Under the pieces are notes generated by a model that saw only the letters and a list, made by a program, of their open reading frames with translations, was not told where the DNA came from and did no database searches. Below are positions 42,501 through 52,569 of a stretch of 64,000 nt of DNA, in pieces. Each line of letters begins with the position of its first letter. The first letter of the stretch is position 1. The stretch is from Sphingobium sp. AP50. Its GTDB lineage: Bacteria > Pseudomonadota > Alphaproteobacteria > Sphingomonadales > Sphingomonadaceae. Both the position numbers and the translations under genes were made by a program. The stretch is from assembly GCF_900109095.1 (NCBI RefSeq), contig NZ_FNYZ01000017.1, forward strand, positions 1 through 64,000. The letters are read 5' to 3'.

Positions 42501-45029
42501 TCAGACGACCAGATTGACCAGACGATCGGGCACCACGATCACCTTCTTGGGTGTCGCGCCGTCCAGCGTGCGGATGACGTTGGGTGCGGCCAGAGCCAGC
42601 TTTTCCAGTTCGTCCTTCGGCGTCCCCTTGGGCACGGTGATGGTGTCGCGCAGCTTGCCCATCACCTGACAGGCGATGGTGACTTCATCGTCCACCAGCA
42701 GCGCCGGATCTACCGTCGGCCATGCGGCGTCGGCGATCAGGCCTTCGCCCTTCATCTCCGCCCAGCCCTCTTCGGCCAGATGCGGCGTCATGGGAGCAAC
42801 GAGCAGGGCGAGGCCACGGATCGCGGCGGTGCGAGATGCCGATGGCTTGGCCTTCTCGATGGCGTTGGTGAGTTCGTAAATCTTGGCAACCGCCTTGTTG
42901 AAGCCCAGCGCCTCGATATCCTTGGCGATGCCGTCGATGGTCTGGTGCAGCTTGCGATCCAGCGCCTTGTCCTGACCTTCGGCCGACGCGTCGGCTTCAC
43001 CGAACAGGCGCCAGACGCGGTTGACGAAGCGCCACGATCCTTCGATCCCGGCTTCGGTCCAGGGCAGATCGCGTTCCGGCGGGCTGTCCGACAGCATGAA
43101 CCAGCGCACCGCGTCCGCGCCATATTGGGCGATGATATCGTCGGGATCGACGACATTTTTCTTGGACTTGGACATTTTGATGACCCGGCCGACCTCGACC
43201 GGTGCATTGTCCGCGACCAGCGTGGCGCCATCGGCCGTGCGGCTGATTTCGCCGGGCGCGAAATAGACGGGGGGCAGCCCCTCGCCCTGTTCGCGGCTGT
43301 AAGTTTCATGCGTCACCATACCCTGTGTGAACAGGCCGGTGAAGGGTTCGGCAAAGCCCAGCTGCCCCATATGCTGAAGCGCGCGGGTCCAGAAACGGGC
43401 GTAGAGCAGGTGCAGGATCGCATGTTCCACGCCGCCAATATATTGGCCGACCGGTAGCCATTGCTCGACCGTGGCGCGATCGAACGGCTTGTCCTTGGGC
43501 TGGCTGGCGAAGCGGATGAAATACCAGCTTGAGTCGGCGAAGGTGTCGAGCGTATCGGTTTCGCGCACCGCCGGCTTGCCGCAGGACGGGCAGTCGACAT
43601 GCTTCCAGGTCGCATGGCGATCCAGCGGATTACCGGGAATGTCGAAGCTGACATCTTCGGGCAGCACGACCGGCAACTGCGCCTTGGGCACCGGCACTAC
43701 GCCACAGCCCTCGCAATGGATAACCGGGATCGGCGTGCCCCAGTAACGCTGGCGCGAGACGCCCCAGTCGCGCAGGCGGAACACGGTCTTGCCCGCGCCC
43801 CAGCCTTCCGACTCGGCGCGCGCGATGACGGCGGCCTTGGCCTCTTCCACGGCCATGCCGTCCAGGAAGCGCGAGTTTACCAGTGCGCCGGGGCCGGTAT
43901 AGGCCTCGTTATGGATCGGCTTGTCGGCCTCACCTTCCAGCGCAACGACACGTTCCACGGGGAGCATGTACTTGCGCGCGAAGTCGAGGTCGCGCTGGTC
44001 ATGCGCGGGCACGCCCATGACGGCGCCGGTGCCATAGTCCATCAGCACGAAATTGGCGATGAAGACCGGCAGATGCCAGTCGGGATCGAACGGGTGTGCG
44101 ACGGTCAGGCCGGTGTCGAAGCCCAGCTTCTCCGCCGTTTCCAACTCGGCTGCGGTGGTGCCGCCTTCCTTGCACTTTTCGATGAAGGCAACGGCATCCG
44201 GATTGTTCGCAGCGACAGCCTGCGCGACCGGATGGTCCGCCGCGATCGCGACGAAGCTGGCGCCGAAGATGGTGTCCGGACGGGTCGAATAGACTTCGAT
44301 TTCCGTGTCGAAGGGCGCAAGCGGCTTGAAGCTGAATTGCAAACCGACCGACTTGCCGATCCAGTTTTCCTGCATGGTCCGAACCTTGTCGGGCCATTGG
44401 TCGAGCGTCTTCAGCCCCTCCAGCAGGTCGTCGGCGAACTGGGTGATCTTCAGGAACCACTGGGACAGCTTGCGCTTTTCGACCAGCGCGCCCGAACGCC
44501 AGCCGCGTCCATCGATCACCTGCTCGTTCGCCAGCACGGTCATGTCGACCGGATCCCAGTTTACCGCTGATTCCTTGCGATAGACCAGCCCGGCTTCCAG
44601 CATGTCCAGAAACAGCGCCTGTTCCTGACCATAATAGTCCGGCTCGCAGGTCGCGAGTTCGCGACTCCAGTCGATTGCGAAGCCCAGCTTCTTCAGCTGC
44701 GCGCGCATGTTGGCGATATTGTCGCGGGTCCAGCTGCCGGGATGGACCTTCTTTTCCATCGCCGCATTTTCGGCCGGCATGCCAAAGGCGTCCCAGCCCA
44801 TCGGATGCAGCACTTCATGGCCGGTCATCCGGCGGAAGCGCGCCAGCACGTCGCCCATGGAGTAATTGCGGACATGACCGATATGGATGCGCCCCGACGG
44901 ATAGGGGAACATCTCCAGCACATAGCTACGCGGCTTGGTCGAGGCGTCGTCCGCCTTGAAACTCTGCTGTTCGTCCCAGGTCGCCTGCCAGCGGGCGTCG
45001 GCCTCCATCGGGTTGAAGCGCCTTTGCAT
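42501..45029 (-). CDS. leuS: Leucyl-tRNA synthetase
   Basis: 842 residues. It charges tRNA-Leu. The class I HIGH motif is in [21 protein letters not shown] and KMSKS in [15 protein letters not shown]. The editing domain (about 225-415) with the [21 protein letters not shown] block and the zinc-type [15 protein letters not shown] and CPSCGKPA are present. ATG 45029 begins [26 protein letters not shown]-rich hairpin precedes it. Confidence 0.97.
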   Translation of the reverse strand: MQRRFNPMEADARWQATWDEQQSFKADDASTKPRSYVLEMFPYPSGRIHIGHVRNYSMGDVLARFRRMTGHEVLHPMGWDAFGMPAENAAMEKKVHPGSWTRDNIANMRAQLKKLGFAIDWSRELATCEPDYYGQEQALFLDMLEAGLVYRKESAVNWDPVDMTVLANEQVIDGRGWRSGALVEKRKLSQWFLKITQFADDLLEGLKTLDQWPDKVRTMQENWIGKSVGLQFSFKPLAPFDTEIEVYSTRPDTIFGASFVAIAADHPVAQAVAANNPDAVAFIEKCKEGGTTAAELETAEKLGFDTGLTVAHPFDPDWHLPVFIANFVLMDYGTGAVMGVPAHDQRDLDFARKYMLPVERVVALEGEADKPIHNEAYTGPGALVNSRFLDGMAVEEAKAAVIARAESEGWGAGKTVFRLRDWGVSRQRYWGTPIPVIHCEGCGVVPVPKAQLPVVLPEDVSFDIPGNPLDRHATWKHVDCPSCGKPAVRETDTLDTFADSSWYFIRFASQPKDKPFDRATVEQWLPVGQYIGGVEHAILHLLYARFWTRALQHMGQLGFAEPFTGLFTQGMVTHETYSREQGEGLPPVYFAPGEISRTADGATLVADNAPVEVGRVIKMSKSKKNVVDPDDIIAQYGADAVRWFMLSDSPPERDLPWTEAGIEGSWRFVNRVWRLFGEADASAEGQDKALDRKLHQTIDGIAKDIEALGFNKAVAKIYELTNAIEKAKPSASRTAAIRGLALLVAPMTPHLAEEGWAEMKGEGLIADAAWPTVDPALLVDDEVTIACQVMGKLRDTITVPKGTPKDELEKLALAAPNVIRTLDGATPKKVIVVPDRLVNLVV

Positions 45030-45052
45030 GTCATGTCCTTACAAATGCAAGC

Positions 45053-45080
45053 GGGCTGGGCTCGTATAAAAGCCCAGCCC
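45053..45080 (-). promoter_or_regulatory. GC-rich hairpin in the leuS leader
   Basis: GGGCTGGGCT (45053-45062) and AGCCCAGCCC (45071-45080) make a perfect 10-bp stem with an 8-base loop, 24 bases before the leuS ATG. There is no U-run, so a leader structure or a weak terminator between DUF3576 and leuS are both possible. No T-box features were recognised. Confidence 0.45.
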
Positions 45081-45129
45081 AGATAGTGTGAAAACAGGGC
45101 GTTATATCAGCGCCCATCCAAGCCTTGGG

Positions 45130-45573
45130 TCAGCCGATCGCCGTGCGGCGCAGGTCGCGCGCTTTGGTGAGGATGATTTCTTCCAGCTTCTGCACGGTCG
45201 CGGCGGCGACGGGGGCATCGACCCACTGGCCATTCTGGTTCACCTGACGGCTGGCGGCGACACGCACCGCGTCGGCGCGCAGATCCTGATCCAGAATCGA
45301 CACGGTCAGCTTCATCCGCTCATTGGGCGTGTTCGGATTGGCATACCAGTCGGTGACGATCACGCCGCCGTTCGAATCGGTCTGCACCATCGGCATGAAG
45401 GACAGCGTGTCGAGCGTCGCGCGCCACAGATAGGCGTTGACGCCGATCGTCGTAACCTTCGACGCGGCGAGGTCCGCCTTGGGACGCTCCTTCGAGCCGC
45501 CACCGCAAGCCGCGAGCGGCAGGAGGGCGGCCAGCAGCAGGCCGGAGGAAAGAGAGGCGGGAAGGCGCACCAT
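45130..45573 (-). CDS. DUF3576 lipoprotein
   Basis: 147 residues. The signal SSGLLLAALLPLAACGGG is a lipobox. The mature part (KVTTIGVNAYLWRATLDTLSFMPMVQTDSNGGVIVTDWYANPNTPNERMKLTVSIL) fits the DUF3576 family of alphaproteobacterial lipoproteins, which lies upstream of leuS in many genomes. It is probably attached to the outer membrane; no function is established. It is the first gene of the DUF3576-leuS-lptE-holA set. Confidence 0.85.
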   Translation of the reverse strand: MVRLPASLSSGLLLAALLPLAACGGGSKERPKADLAASKVTTIGVNAYLWRATLDTLSFMPMVQTDSNGGVIVTDWYANPNTPNERMKLTVSILDQDLRADAVRVAASRQVNQNGQWVDAPVAAATVQKLEEIILTKARDLRRTAIG

Positions 45574-45807
45574 CAGGGCATGTCCTAGCTAGGAAAACGA
45601 GAAACTGCCCGCTTCTATAGTGGCCGTGCAGCGCGGGGCAAGGGGGCGCTATGGAGCCGGCACATTGGACAGACGGCGCCGGACACCTTCCACCCTGTGT
45701 ATTCGATGCAACAGCTCAGACAAAAAGCGGCCCGGCCCCTAGCCAGTGGCGGCTTTATCGGTGTAATGCGTTATCACATATCAGTCGGCGGGGACGGACA
45801 CAGGATC

Positions 45808-46533
45808 ATGCGTGTGAACAGGGGATATTTGGCATTGGCGGGCTCGGCGGTTGCCGTAGCTGGCTTCATGCTGTCTCCCGCGATCGGCGCAGCGACCGCC
45901 CTTGTTCAGCTCCGTGCGGAAGCGCCGGTATCGCTGGGCGCACTGGGCAGCATTTCTTCCTTCACGCCGACGATCAAGGATCCGCGACTTGCCGCTGCCT
46001 ATGCGCGAATCGCGGCCAAGGCAAACAGTCAGGGCTTCCGTTTCACGCCGACCAGCGGGTCGCTGAGCGGGCAGCGTTCGGTCACCGTGATGGTCCGCGC
46101 AGCCGACGATCAGGGCACGATCAATCGCACCCTGGCGCCGATCGACATCAAGCCGGTCGCCTTCAGCCTGAACGGTGCGCATAACTGGCGCAAGTTTGCC
46201 CTGCCCGACTCGGTCGGCCGCAAGGCGCTGGACCCGGTTCCGGTCGAAACCATGGTCGACACCAAGAATTTCTCGCTGGAAGACGGCAAGAAGAATCGTT
46301 TCAGCACCAAGGTACTGATCGAAACGCATCGCGATGCGAGCGCGACTGTGCGCAATCCCTCGGCGGACAAGGATTATACGCTGGATCTGGCCAGCTCCTA
46401 TTCGCTGACGCGCAACCTGAACGTCACGGCTGGGGTGCGCTATAATAATAGCGTTGCGGGTCGCCTGACGCCGATGACCGACGAGCGGCAGGACAGCCAG
46501 GCCGTCTATCTGGGCACCGTCTTCAAATTCTGA
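45808..46533 (+). CDS. Putative outer-membrane beta-barrel protein
   Basis: 241 residues from ATG 45808, which begins MRVNRGYLALAGSAVAVAGFM, a signal peptide cut near IGAATA; upstream ATGs lengthen the basic N-terminus implausibly. No family was recognised. The C-terminal half alternates polar and apolar residues (YTLDLASSYSLTRNLNVTAGVRYNNSVAGRL) and ends in TVFKF with a terminal phenylalanine, as outer-membrane barrels do. Its size suits a small barrel. A ParB-like site lies 25 bases past the stop. Confidence 0.65.
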   Translation: MRVNRGYLALAGSAVAVAGFMLSPAIGAATALVQLRAEAPVSLGALGSISSFTPTIKDPRLAAAYARIAAKANSQGFRFTPTSGSLSGQRSVTVMVRAADDQGTINRTLAPIDIKPVAFSLNGAHNWRKFALPDSVGRKALDPVPVETMVDTKNFSLEDGKKNRFSTKVLIETHRDASATVRNPSADKDYTLDLASSYSLTRNLNVTAGVRYNNSVAGRLTPMTDERQDSQAVYLGTVFKF

Positions 46534-46557
46534 TCGCCTGATGATGTGATGGCCGGG

Positions 46558-46573
46558 TGTTTCACGTGAAGCA
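46558..46573. promoter_or_regulatory. parS-like site 4 (15 of 16)
   Basis: TGTTTCACGTGAAGCA, one change from consensus at position 14. It lies in the gap between two convergent genes, outside coding sequence. Confidence 0.8.
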
Positions 46574-46593
46574 TCGACGGGCGTTCTATTTCT

Positions 46594-47529
46594 TCAGCTA
46601 GATACCGGTGAAAGCAGGGCCTCTCCGCTGAAATAGGCGCGCAGATTGGCGCGCAGCATTTGGGCCATATGCGCCACCGCCGCGTCGGTGGCGCCGCCGG
46701 TATGCGGGGTCAATATGCAGTTCGGCACATCGCTCCAGCGCGCAGCATCGGTCGGTTCCTGCGCGAACACGTCCAGCGCTGCGCCGCCCAGCCGCCCATC
46801 GCGCAAGGCGGCGATCAGCGCACCCTCATCCACTAACTGGCCGCGCGCGACATTGACCAGCAATCCGCCCGGTCCCAGCGCGTCGATGATCGCCGTGTCG
46901 ATCATCCGGCGATTCGTCTCATCCGCTCTGGCCGCCACCAGCAGGATGTCGCTCCGTTGTGCGAGCGCCATCAGGCTGTCGTCGCGGGGCCAGGGCAGGT
47001 CGGGCTTGGCCCGCGGTCCCCACCAGCCGACCCGCATGCGCATCACTTCCGCCCGCCGGGCCGTGGCGATGCCGATCGCGCCCATGCCGACGATGCCCAG
47101 CCGCGCCTCCGCGAGCGACCGGGTGATGGTCTTGGCGCCCGCCACCCATTGGCCAGCCCGCAATTGCCGGTCGCCCGTCACGATCTGGCGGTGATGCGCC
47201 AGGATGAGGCCGATTCCATGATCGGCCACATCCTCTGCATTGGCATCTCCCGCATGGGTGACGGCAATGCCGCGCGCGCGCGCCCAGTCCAGATCGACCC
47301 CGTCATAGCCGACGGTGAAGCAGGCAATCAGGCCCAGTTTCGGCATGGTCTCCAGCAAGGCCGGATTGAGTCGAAACTCGCCGGCCGTCACCAAGGCCTG
47401 CGCCTCGCCGATGTGGGCGCGCCCGGCCTCCTCCCAGAGCGGCTGGACGTTATAATCCGCCGCCAGCAGCCCCAGCAGAGGCGCCAGATGTGGCTGGGCA
47501 ATCAGGATGACCGGGCGCGCCGCACTCAT
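46594..47529 (-). CDS. D-2-hydroxyacid dehydrogenase
   Basis: 311 residues. The layout is that of glyoxylate/hydroxypyruvate reductase-type enzymes: VGYDGVDLDWARARGIAVTHAGDANAEDVADHGIGLIL, the Rossmann motif GIVGMGAIGIATARRA, VNVARGQLVDEGALIAALRDGRLGGAALDVFAQEP and the catalytic histidine in LTPHTGGAT. It reduces 2-ketoacids with NAD(P)H; the substrate is not fixed by sequence. It overlaps the PLP enzyme by four bases. Confidence 0.92.
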   Translation of the reverse strand: MSAARPVILIAQPHLAPLLGLLAADYNVQPLWEEAGRAHIGEAQALVTAGEFRLNPALLETMPKLGLIACFTVGYDGVDLDWARARGIAVTHAGDANAEDVADHGIGLILAHHRQIVTGDRQLRAGQWVAGAKTITRSLAEARLGIVGMGAIGIATARRAEVMRMRVGWWGPRAKPDLPWPRDDSLMALAQRSDILLVAARADETNRRMIDTAIIDALGPGGLLVNVARGQLVDEGALIAALRDGRLGGAALDVFAQEPTDAARWSDVPNCILTPHTGGATDAAVAHMAQMLRANLRAYFSGEALLSPVSS

Positions 47530-48866
47530 CCGATGTGCCGCAGGGCTTGGGCGAAGTCGGCGATCAGATCATCGGCATCCTCGCAGCCGATCGAGATGCG
47601 CACCATATTGTCGCCGATCGCCAGCGCCTTCTTGCGCTCTGCCGGGACCGACAGATGCGTCATGGCGGCGGGATGGCTGGCCAGAGTCTCGGTGCCGCCG
47701 AGGCTCACCGCCAGCTTGGCGATCTTGAGCGCGTCGAGGAAAGCGAAGGCTTCCGCTTCCCCGCCTTTCAGATAGAGCGAGAAGGTCGATCCCGCGCCGG
47801 TGCAATGGCGTTGGTAGATATCGGCCTGCCGCTCCGTCTCCGGAAAGCCCAGATAGACGACCTTCTCCACCTGCGACTGATCCTTCAGCCAGGCGCAGAT
47901 CTTCGCGGCGCTCTCCCCGGCCCGGCTCATCCGCAGTTCCAGCGTCTCCAGCGACCGTAGCAGCATCCAGGCGCTGTGCGGGTCGAGGATCGTGCCGATC
48001 GTGTTGCGCATCAGGCGGATGCTGTTGATCAGCGCATTGCTGCCCAGCACGCCGCCTGCGACCAGATCGCTATGCCCGCCGGCATATTTGGTGAGGCTGT
48101 AGATGACGAGATCCGCGCCATGGGCGATGGGCTTGTGCCACAGTGGCCCCAGGAAGGTGTTGTCGATCGCGATCGGCGGCACATGCGCTTCGCCCGCAAA
48201 CAGCGAGTCGCGCCGCGCGACAACCGCCTCCAGATCGACCAGCACATTGGTCGGGTTGGCCGGGCTTTCCAGATAGAGCAGAGCGACGCGGCCCAGTCCC
48301 TTCGCCTTCTCGATCACCGCGCCGATTTCCTCCTCGGTCGCGCCGGCGGGGAAATCCAGCCATTGCACGCCGAATTTGCCGAGGATGCGGCCGATCAGCG
48401 ATTCGGTCGCGGCATAGAGCGGCGCCGAATGGACGATGACGTCGCCCGGTTGGACGAGGGCCAGCAAGGTGGTGGCAATCGCCGACATGCCGCTGGAAAA
48501 GAGCAGGGCATCCTCCGCCTCCTCCCAGACAGACAGACGATCTTCGCAAATCTCCTGATTGGGGCCGTTGAAGCGCGAATAGACGAGGCCTTCCGCACCG
48601 CCAGGGCGAATGCCGGTCACGCCCTCGAAATGGCGTTTGCCTGCGGCCGCGCTTTCGAAGGCGAAGGTAGAGGTGAGGAAGATGGGGGGCTTGAGCGAGC
48701 CTTCCGACAGGGTCGGATCATAGCCATGGCCCATCATCAATGTGGCGGGCTTCAGCTTGCGGCCGTCAATCTCCATGATCGGGGCCTTGGGGCGGCGGCG
48801 GTTGCCGGTTGGTTCGACGCCGGTCAGCTCGGCTTCGGTGAAGGGGGGCGGGGTTTCGCCGGTCAT
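47526..48866 (-). CDS. Cystathionine gamma-synthase family PLP enzyme
   Basis: 446 residues, longer than typical MetB/MetC (about 390) by an N-terminal part of about 45. The PLP lysine is in VIYSLTKYAGGHSDLVAGG; YSRFNGPNQEICEDRL, ALLFSSGMSAIATTLLAL and SLGGTETLASHPAAMTH are family blocks. Members do gamma-replacement or gamma-elimination on homoserine esters, cystathionine or methionine. Coupling with a hydroxyacid dehydrogenase suggests that the two handle a keto/hydroxy acid produced by elimination, but this is inference. Confidence 0.9.
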   Translation of the reverse strand: MTGETPPPFTEAELTGVEPTGNRRRPKAPIMEIDGRKLKPATLMMGHGYDPTLSEGSLKPPIFLTSTFAFESAAAGKRHFEGVTGIRPGGAEGLVYSRFNGPNQEICEDRLSVWEEAEDALLFSSGMSAIATTLLALVQPGDVIVHSAPLYAATESLIGRILGKFGVQWLDFPAGATEEEIGAVIEKAKGLGRVALLYLESPANPTNVLVDLEAVVARRDSLFAGEAHVPPIAIDNTFLGPLWHKPIAHGADLVIYSLTKYAGGHSDLVAGGVLGSNALINSIRLMRNTIGTILDPHSAWMLLRSLETLELRMSRAGESAAKICAWLKDQSQVEKVVYLGFPETERQADIYQRHCTGAGSTFSLYLKGGEAEAFAFLDALKIAKLAVSLGGTETLASHPAAMTHLSVPAERKKALAIGDNMVRISIGCEDADDLIADFAQALRHIG

Positions 48867-49009
48867 GTCATTCTCCTGCTCGGGGGCGGCGTCTGGTGCG
48901 CCGCTCTCATGCGAGGGAATGTAGTGCAGGGCACCGGCAAAGAGCCAGAGGGGGCGTAAGATTATTTCTTACGGCTATATTATTATTCCGAAAGGGATGG
49001 CCGACCCGC

Positions 49010-49222
49010 TCAGGCGACCAGCCCTTCCTCATTCTCGATATGCGCCGGTATCGCCTCTTCGCCGGTGTCGCTCGCAGGATGCGGATGCTGCTGCGCGACA
49101 TGCAGCGCTTCCTCGCACAGGCTGAACCAGTTGGCCCAGAAAGTGACCGGCATCAGCCAGGCGTCGAACAGGGTGGTCGGCACGGTGCCGAACATGAAGG
49201 GGCTATGGTCTTGATCGGTCAT
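49010..49222 (-). CDS. Small hypothetical protein, 70 residues
   Basis: Starts MTDQDHSPFMFGTVPTTLFDAWLMPVTFWANWFSLCEEALHVAQQHPH; the upstream open frame is ignored because the coherent part begins here. AGAGGAAAT precedes the ATG. Aromatic-rich N-terminal half and acidic C-terminus (HIENEEGLVA). The FDAWLMPVTFWANWFSL stretch resembles phasin- or membrane-associated segments, but no family is claimed. It is divergent from the helicase gene. Confidence 0.6.
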   Translation of the reverse strand: MTDQDHSPFMFGTVPTTLFDAWLMPVTFWANWFSLCEEALHVAQQHPHPASDTGEEAIPAHIENEEGLVA

Positions 49223-49378
49223 GCGCCCATTTCCTCTCTCGATAGTGCGCGCCCTGTGGCATCGGCGCGAAGCGGGCGCCACTATAGCATGCTATCTGCC
49301 CCGCCTCCATCGGCAGCGACCGTGGAGGTAGAACAGGTGGACCGTGACAGAGGGGATGGGCGCCCCTACATCCATGCC

Positions 49379-51790
49379 ATGTCCGCCGACCTTCCCGTCC
49401 CTGTCGAAAGCTGGTTTGCCGCGCGCGGATGGCGGCCGCGACGGCATCAGATGGAAATGCTGGCGGCGGCGCGGCACGGCGAACATGCCCTGCTGGTGGC
49501 GCCGACCGGGGCGGGCAAGACGCTGGCGGGCTTCCTGCCGACGTTGGTCGAGCTGATCGATGATCCGGTCGATGGGCTGCATACCCTCTATGTCTCGCCA
49601 TTGAAGGCGCTGGCGGTGGATGTGCGGCGCAACCTGCTGACCCCGATCGAGGAAATGGGCCTGCCGATCCGGGTGGAGACGCGCACCGGCGACACGCCGT
49701 CCGACCGCAAGGTACGCCAGCGCGCCCGGCCGCCGCAAATCCTGCTGACCACGCCCGAATCGCTGTCGCTGTTGCTCAGCTATCCCGACGCGGCGCTAAT
49801 GTTCGCGGATTTGCGCACCGTGATCGTGGATGAAGTCCACGCCTTCGCGACGCAGAAGCGCGGCGACCTGCTCAACCTGTCGATGGCGCGCTTGCAGACG
49901 ATCAACCCCGCCCTGCGCCGCATCGCCCTGTCTGCCACCGTCGCTGACGTAGACGCCTATCGCGCCTGGCTGGCGCCCGATGGCGATATCGACGCCGTGA
50001 CGCCAGTTTTGGGAGAAGCGGGAGCGGAGCCGAATGTCGCCATCCTGATTCCCGAAGGGCGGGTGCCCTGGTCCGGCCATTCGGGCAAATATGCGGCCAG
50101 TCAGGTGATGGCCGAGATCGAGTCGCGCCAGACGACTTTGGTCTTCTGTAACACACGCGGGCTTGCAGAACTGATCTTTCAGGAACTCTGGTCGGCCAAT
50201 GACGCCAATCTGCCGATCGCCATCCATCATGGCAGCCTGTCGATCGAGGCGCGGCGCAAGGTGGAATCGGCGATGGCGGCGGGCAAATTGCGGGCGCTGG
50301 TGGCGACTGCTTCGCTGGATCTGGGTGTCGACTGGGGCAATGTCGATTGCGTGATTCAGATGGGGGCGCCCAAGGGATCGTCGCGTCTGTTGCAGCGGAT
50401 CGGCCGGGCCAATCATCGGCTCGACATGGCGTCGGAAGCGATTCTGATTCCCGGCAATCGCTTCGAATATCTGGAGGCGCGCGCGGCGCTGGATGCGGTG
50501 GAAGCGGGCGAGCGCGACGCCGATGATTTCCGGCCCGGCAGTTTGGACGTGCTGGCCCAGCATATCATGGGACTCGCCTGTGCCGGGCCGTTTCGCGCGG
50601 AGGAATTGCTGGAAGAGGTGCGGTCGGCAACGCCCTATAGCGCGCTGACGGCCGAGGCGTTCGAGAATGTCCTCCATTTCATCGAGGGCGGCGGCTATGC
50701 CCTGCGCGCCTATGACCGGTTCAAGCGGCTGACGCAGGAGGCGGACGGTAGTTGGCGGGTATCTCACCCCCGTTTCATCCAGCAGCATCGGTTGAATGCC
50801 GGTATCATCGTCGATCAGCCCGCGCTGGCCGTTCGCTTCGCCAATGGCCGGAAGCTGGGGACGGTGGAGGAAGGTTTCGCCGCCACGCTGCGGCCGGGTG
50901 ACAGTTTCTTCTTTTCCGGCATGGCGCTGGAGGTGGTGCGGATGGACACCAGCGATCTGGTCGTGCGTGCGACGTCCAAACAGGCGCGCATTCCCAGTTG
51001 GGGCGGCACGCGCATGGCGATGTCCACCCGGCTGGCCGACCGGGTCCGCCACTTTCTCGCCGAGCCGGAGGAATGGCATCGCTTCCCGCCCGATGTGCGC
51101 GAATGGCTGGAAATGCAGAAGCTTCGCTCCGCCCTGCCCCAACCCGGCCAACTCCTGATCGAAACTTTCCCGCATGAGGGGCGCCATTATCTGGTCTGCT
51201 ACAGTTTCGAAGGCTGGAATGCGCATCAGTCGCTGGGCATGCTGCTGACCCGGCGGATGGAGAGTCAGGGCCTGATGCCGCTGGGCTTCGTCTCCAATGA
51301 TTATGCGCTGGCTGTTTATGGCATGAAGCCCGTCACCGATCCGGCCAGCCTCTTTTCCGCCGACATATTGGACCATGAATTTGTCGACTGGGTCGAACAG
51401 TCGAGCCTTTTGAAGCGCGCATTCCGTGACGTGGCGGTGATTTCCGGGCTGATCGAGCGGCAGCATCCGGGCAAGCGCAAGACCGGGCGGCAGGTCACTT
51501 TCTCGACCGACCTCATTTATGACGTGCTGCGCAAATATCAGCCCGATCATCTGCTGCTGAAGGCCGCTTGGGCCGATGCGCGCGCCCGCATGACCGATGT
51601 CGGCCGTCTGGGCGACCTGATCGACCGGGCGAGTCAGACCATGCTGCATGTGACGCTCGACCGGGTCAGCCCCCTCGCCGTACCGGTGCTGATCCTGATC
51701 GGCCGCGAACATGTCGCGCAAAGCGCGGCCGAAGATGCTCTGCTGATGGAAGCGGAAGCGCTGGTGGCAGAGGCGATGCGGGCGGACTGA
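49379..51790 (+). CDS. Ligase-associated DNA damage response DEXH-box helicase (Lhr-like)
   Basis: About 803 residues from ATG 49379 (SADLPVPVESWFAARGWRPRRHQ); the frame is open much further upstream without family similarity. Walker A is LLVAPTGAGKTLAGFLPTL, the DEVH box is VIVDEVHAFATQKRGD, motif III SATVAD and motif VI LLQRIGRANHRLD. The C-terminal part is the Lhr winged-helix and barrel region. The family is found with a DNA ligase, exonuclease and PdeM; here PdeM is 35 kb away. No ligase flanks it. Confidence 0.92.
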   Translation: MSADLPVPVESWFAARGWRPRRHQMEMLAAARHGEHALLVAPTGAGKTLAGFLPTLVELIDDPVDGLHTLYVSPLKALAVDVRRNLLTPIEEMGLPIRVETRTGDTPSDRKVRQRARPPQILLTTPESLSLLLSYPDAALMFADLRTVIVDEVHAFATQKRGDLLNLSMARLQTINPALRRIALSATVADVDAYRAWLAPDGDIDAVTPVLGEAGAEPNVAILIPEGRVPWSGHSGKYAASQVMAEIESRQTTLVFCNTRGLAELIFQELWSANDANLPIAIHHGSLSIEARRKVESAMAAGKLRALVATASLDLGVDWGNVDCVIQMGAPKGSSRLLQRIGRANHRLDMASEAILIPGNRFEYLEARAALDAVEAGERDADDFRPGSLDVLAQHIMGLACAGPFRAEELLEEVRSATPYSALTAEAFENVLHFIEGGGYALRAYDRFKRLTQEADGSWRVSHPRFIQQHRLNAGIIVDQPALAVRFANGRKLGTVEEGFAATLRPGDSFFFSGMALEVVRMDTSDLVVRATSKQARIPSWGGTRMAMSTRLADRVRHFLAEPEEWHRFPPDVREWLEMQKLRSALPQPGQLLIETFPHEGRHYLVCYSFEGWNAHQSLGMLLTRRMESQGLMPLGFVSNDYALAVYGMKPVTDPASLFSADILDHEFVDWVEQSSLLKRAFRDVAVISGLIERQHPGKRKTGRQVTFSTDLIYDVLRKYQPDHLLLKAAWADARARMTDVGRLGDLIDRASQTMLHVTLDRVSPLAVPVLILIGREHVAQSAAEDALLMEAEALVAEAMRAD

Positions 51791-51793
51791 GCC

Positions 51794-52528
51794 CTATTTC
51801 GTCAGCCCGTTCATTGCGGCAAAGGGATCGTCGGCGGCATCCTCGTTCCAGCGATATTCGGTGCGATGGGCGACCCAATGGGCCATGTCCTTGCCATAGA
51901 GTTTCGCGATCAGGCCCAGCGCCATGTCCGTCCCCGCCGAAATGCCGGAGGAGGAGATATATTTGCCATCCTCCACCCAGCGCGCCTGCGGCACCCAGGC
52001 CACCTTTGCGCCCTGCGCCGTCGCCCATTTCCAGGCCATCTTGTTGCTGGTCGCCTTTACCCCGTCGATCAGGCCTGTCTTCGCCAGCAGGCCCGATCCG
52101 GTGCAGATGGTCGCCACCCGCGGCGTGGCATCGGCGATGGAGCGGATGGAGTCCATGAAGACCGCATTGCCGACCTCCCGCCTCGTGCCGATCCCGCCGG
52201 GGATCATGACGATGTCCAGTTTGGGCGCGTCGGCGAAACCATAGTCGGCGATGGTCTGCGGCCCTGCGCCGCTCCTGACCGGCCCGGCCTTGTCCGCGAT
52301 CATCACTATGTCGACCCGGTCCTTCAGCATCCCGAACATTTCGAGGGGACCGAACACGTCGAGCAGTTCGAACCCGTCGAACAGGACCATGCCCAGCTTT
52401 TTCTTCGGCCCGCTGGGCGGCACGGGTGGCTGGATGCTGACTTGCGCAGCGGCTTCGCTGGACAAGGCCAGCGTCGACAGGGCAGCAGCGGCGATCAGCA
52501 GGTCACGGCGAGAGGCATCGGCGGTCAT
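51794..52528 (-). CDS. Exported DJ-1/PfpI family protein
   Basis: 244 residues from ATG 52528. The N-terminus ASRRDLLIAAAALSTLALSSEAAAQ has paired arginines like a Tat signal. The DJ-1 fold is visible: KLGMVLFDGFELLDVFGPLEMFGML, LDIVMIPGGIGTRREVG and the nucleophile elbow VATICTGSGLLAKTGLIDG with a cysteine. Cytoplasmic homologues include isonitrile hydratase (InhA) and AraC-linked amidases; the exported form is unusual. It follows the lipoprotein gene by 41 bases. Confidence 0.86.
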   Translation of the reverse strand: MTADASRRDLLIAAAALSTLALSSEAAAQVSIQPPVPPSGPKKKLGMVLFDGFELLDVFGPLEMFGMLKDRVDIVMIADKAGPVRSGAGPQTIADYGFADAPKLDIVMIPGGIGTRREVGNAVFMDSIRSIADATPRVATICTGSGLLAKTGLIDGVKATSNKMAWKWATAQGAKVAWVPQARWVEDGKYISSSGISAGTDMALGLIAKLYGKDMAHWVAHRTEYRWNEDAADDPFAAMNGLTK

Positions 52529-52569
52529 GGCATCTTCCTCCGAATCAAAAGGTTCAACCGGCTTAACGA

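Noticed and set aside
49796-51721. Minus-strand frame (641 residues) opposite the helicase
   Set aside because: Shadow of the helicase gene; no motif, skewed His/Arg/Gln content.
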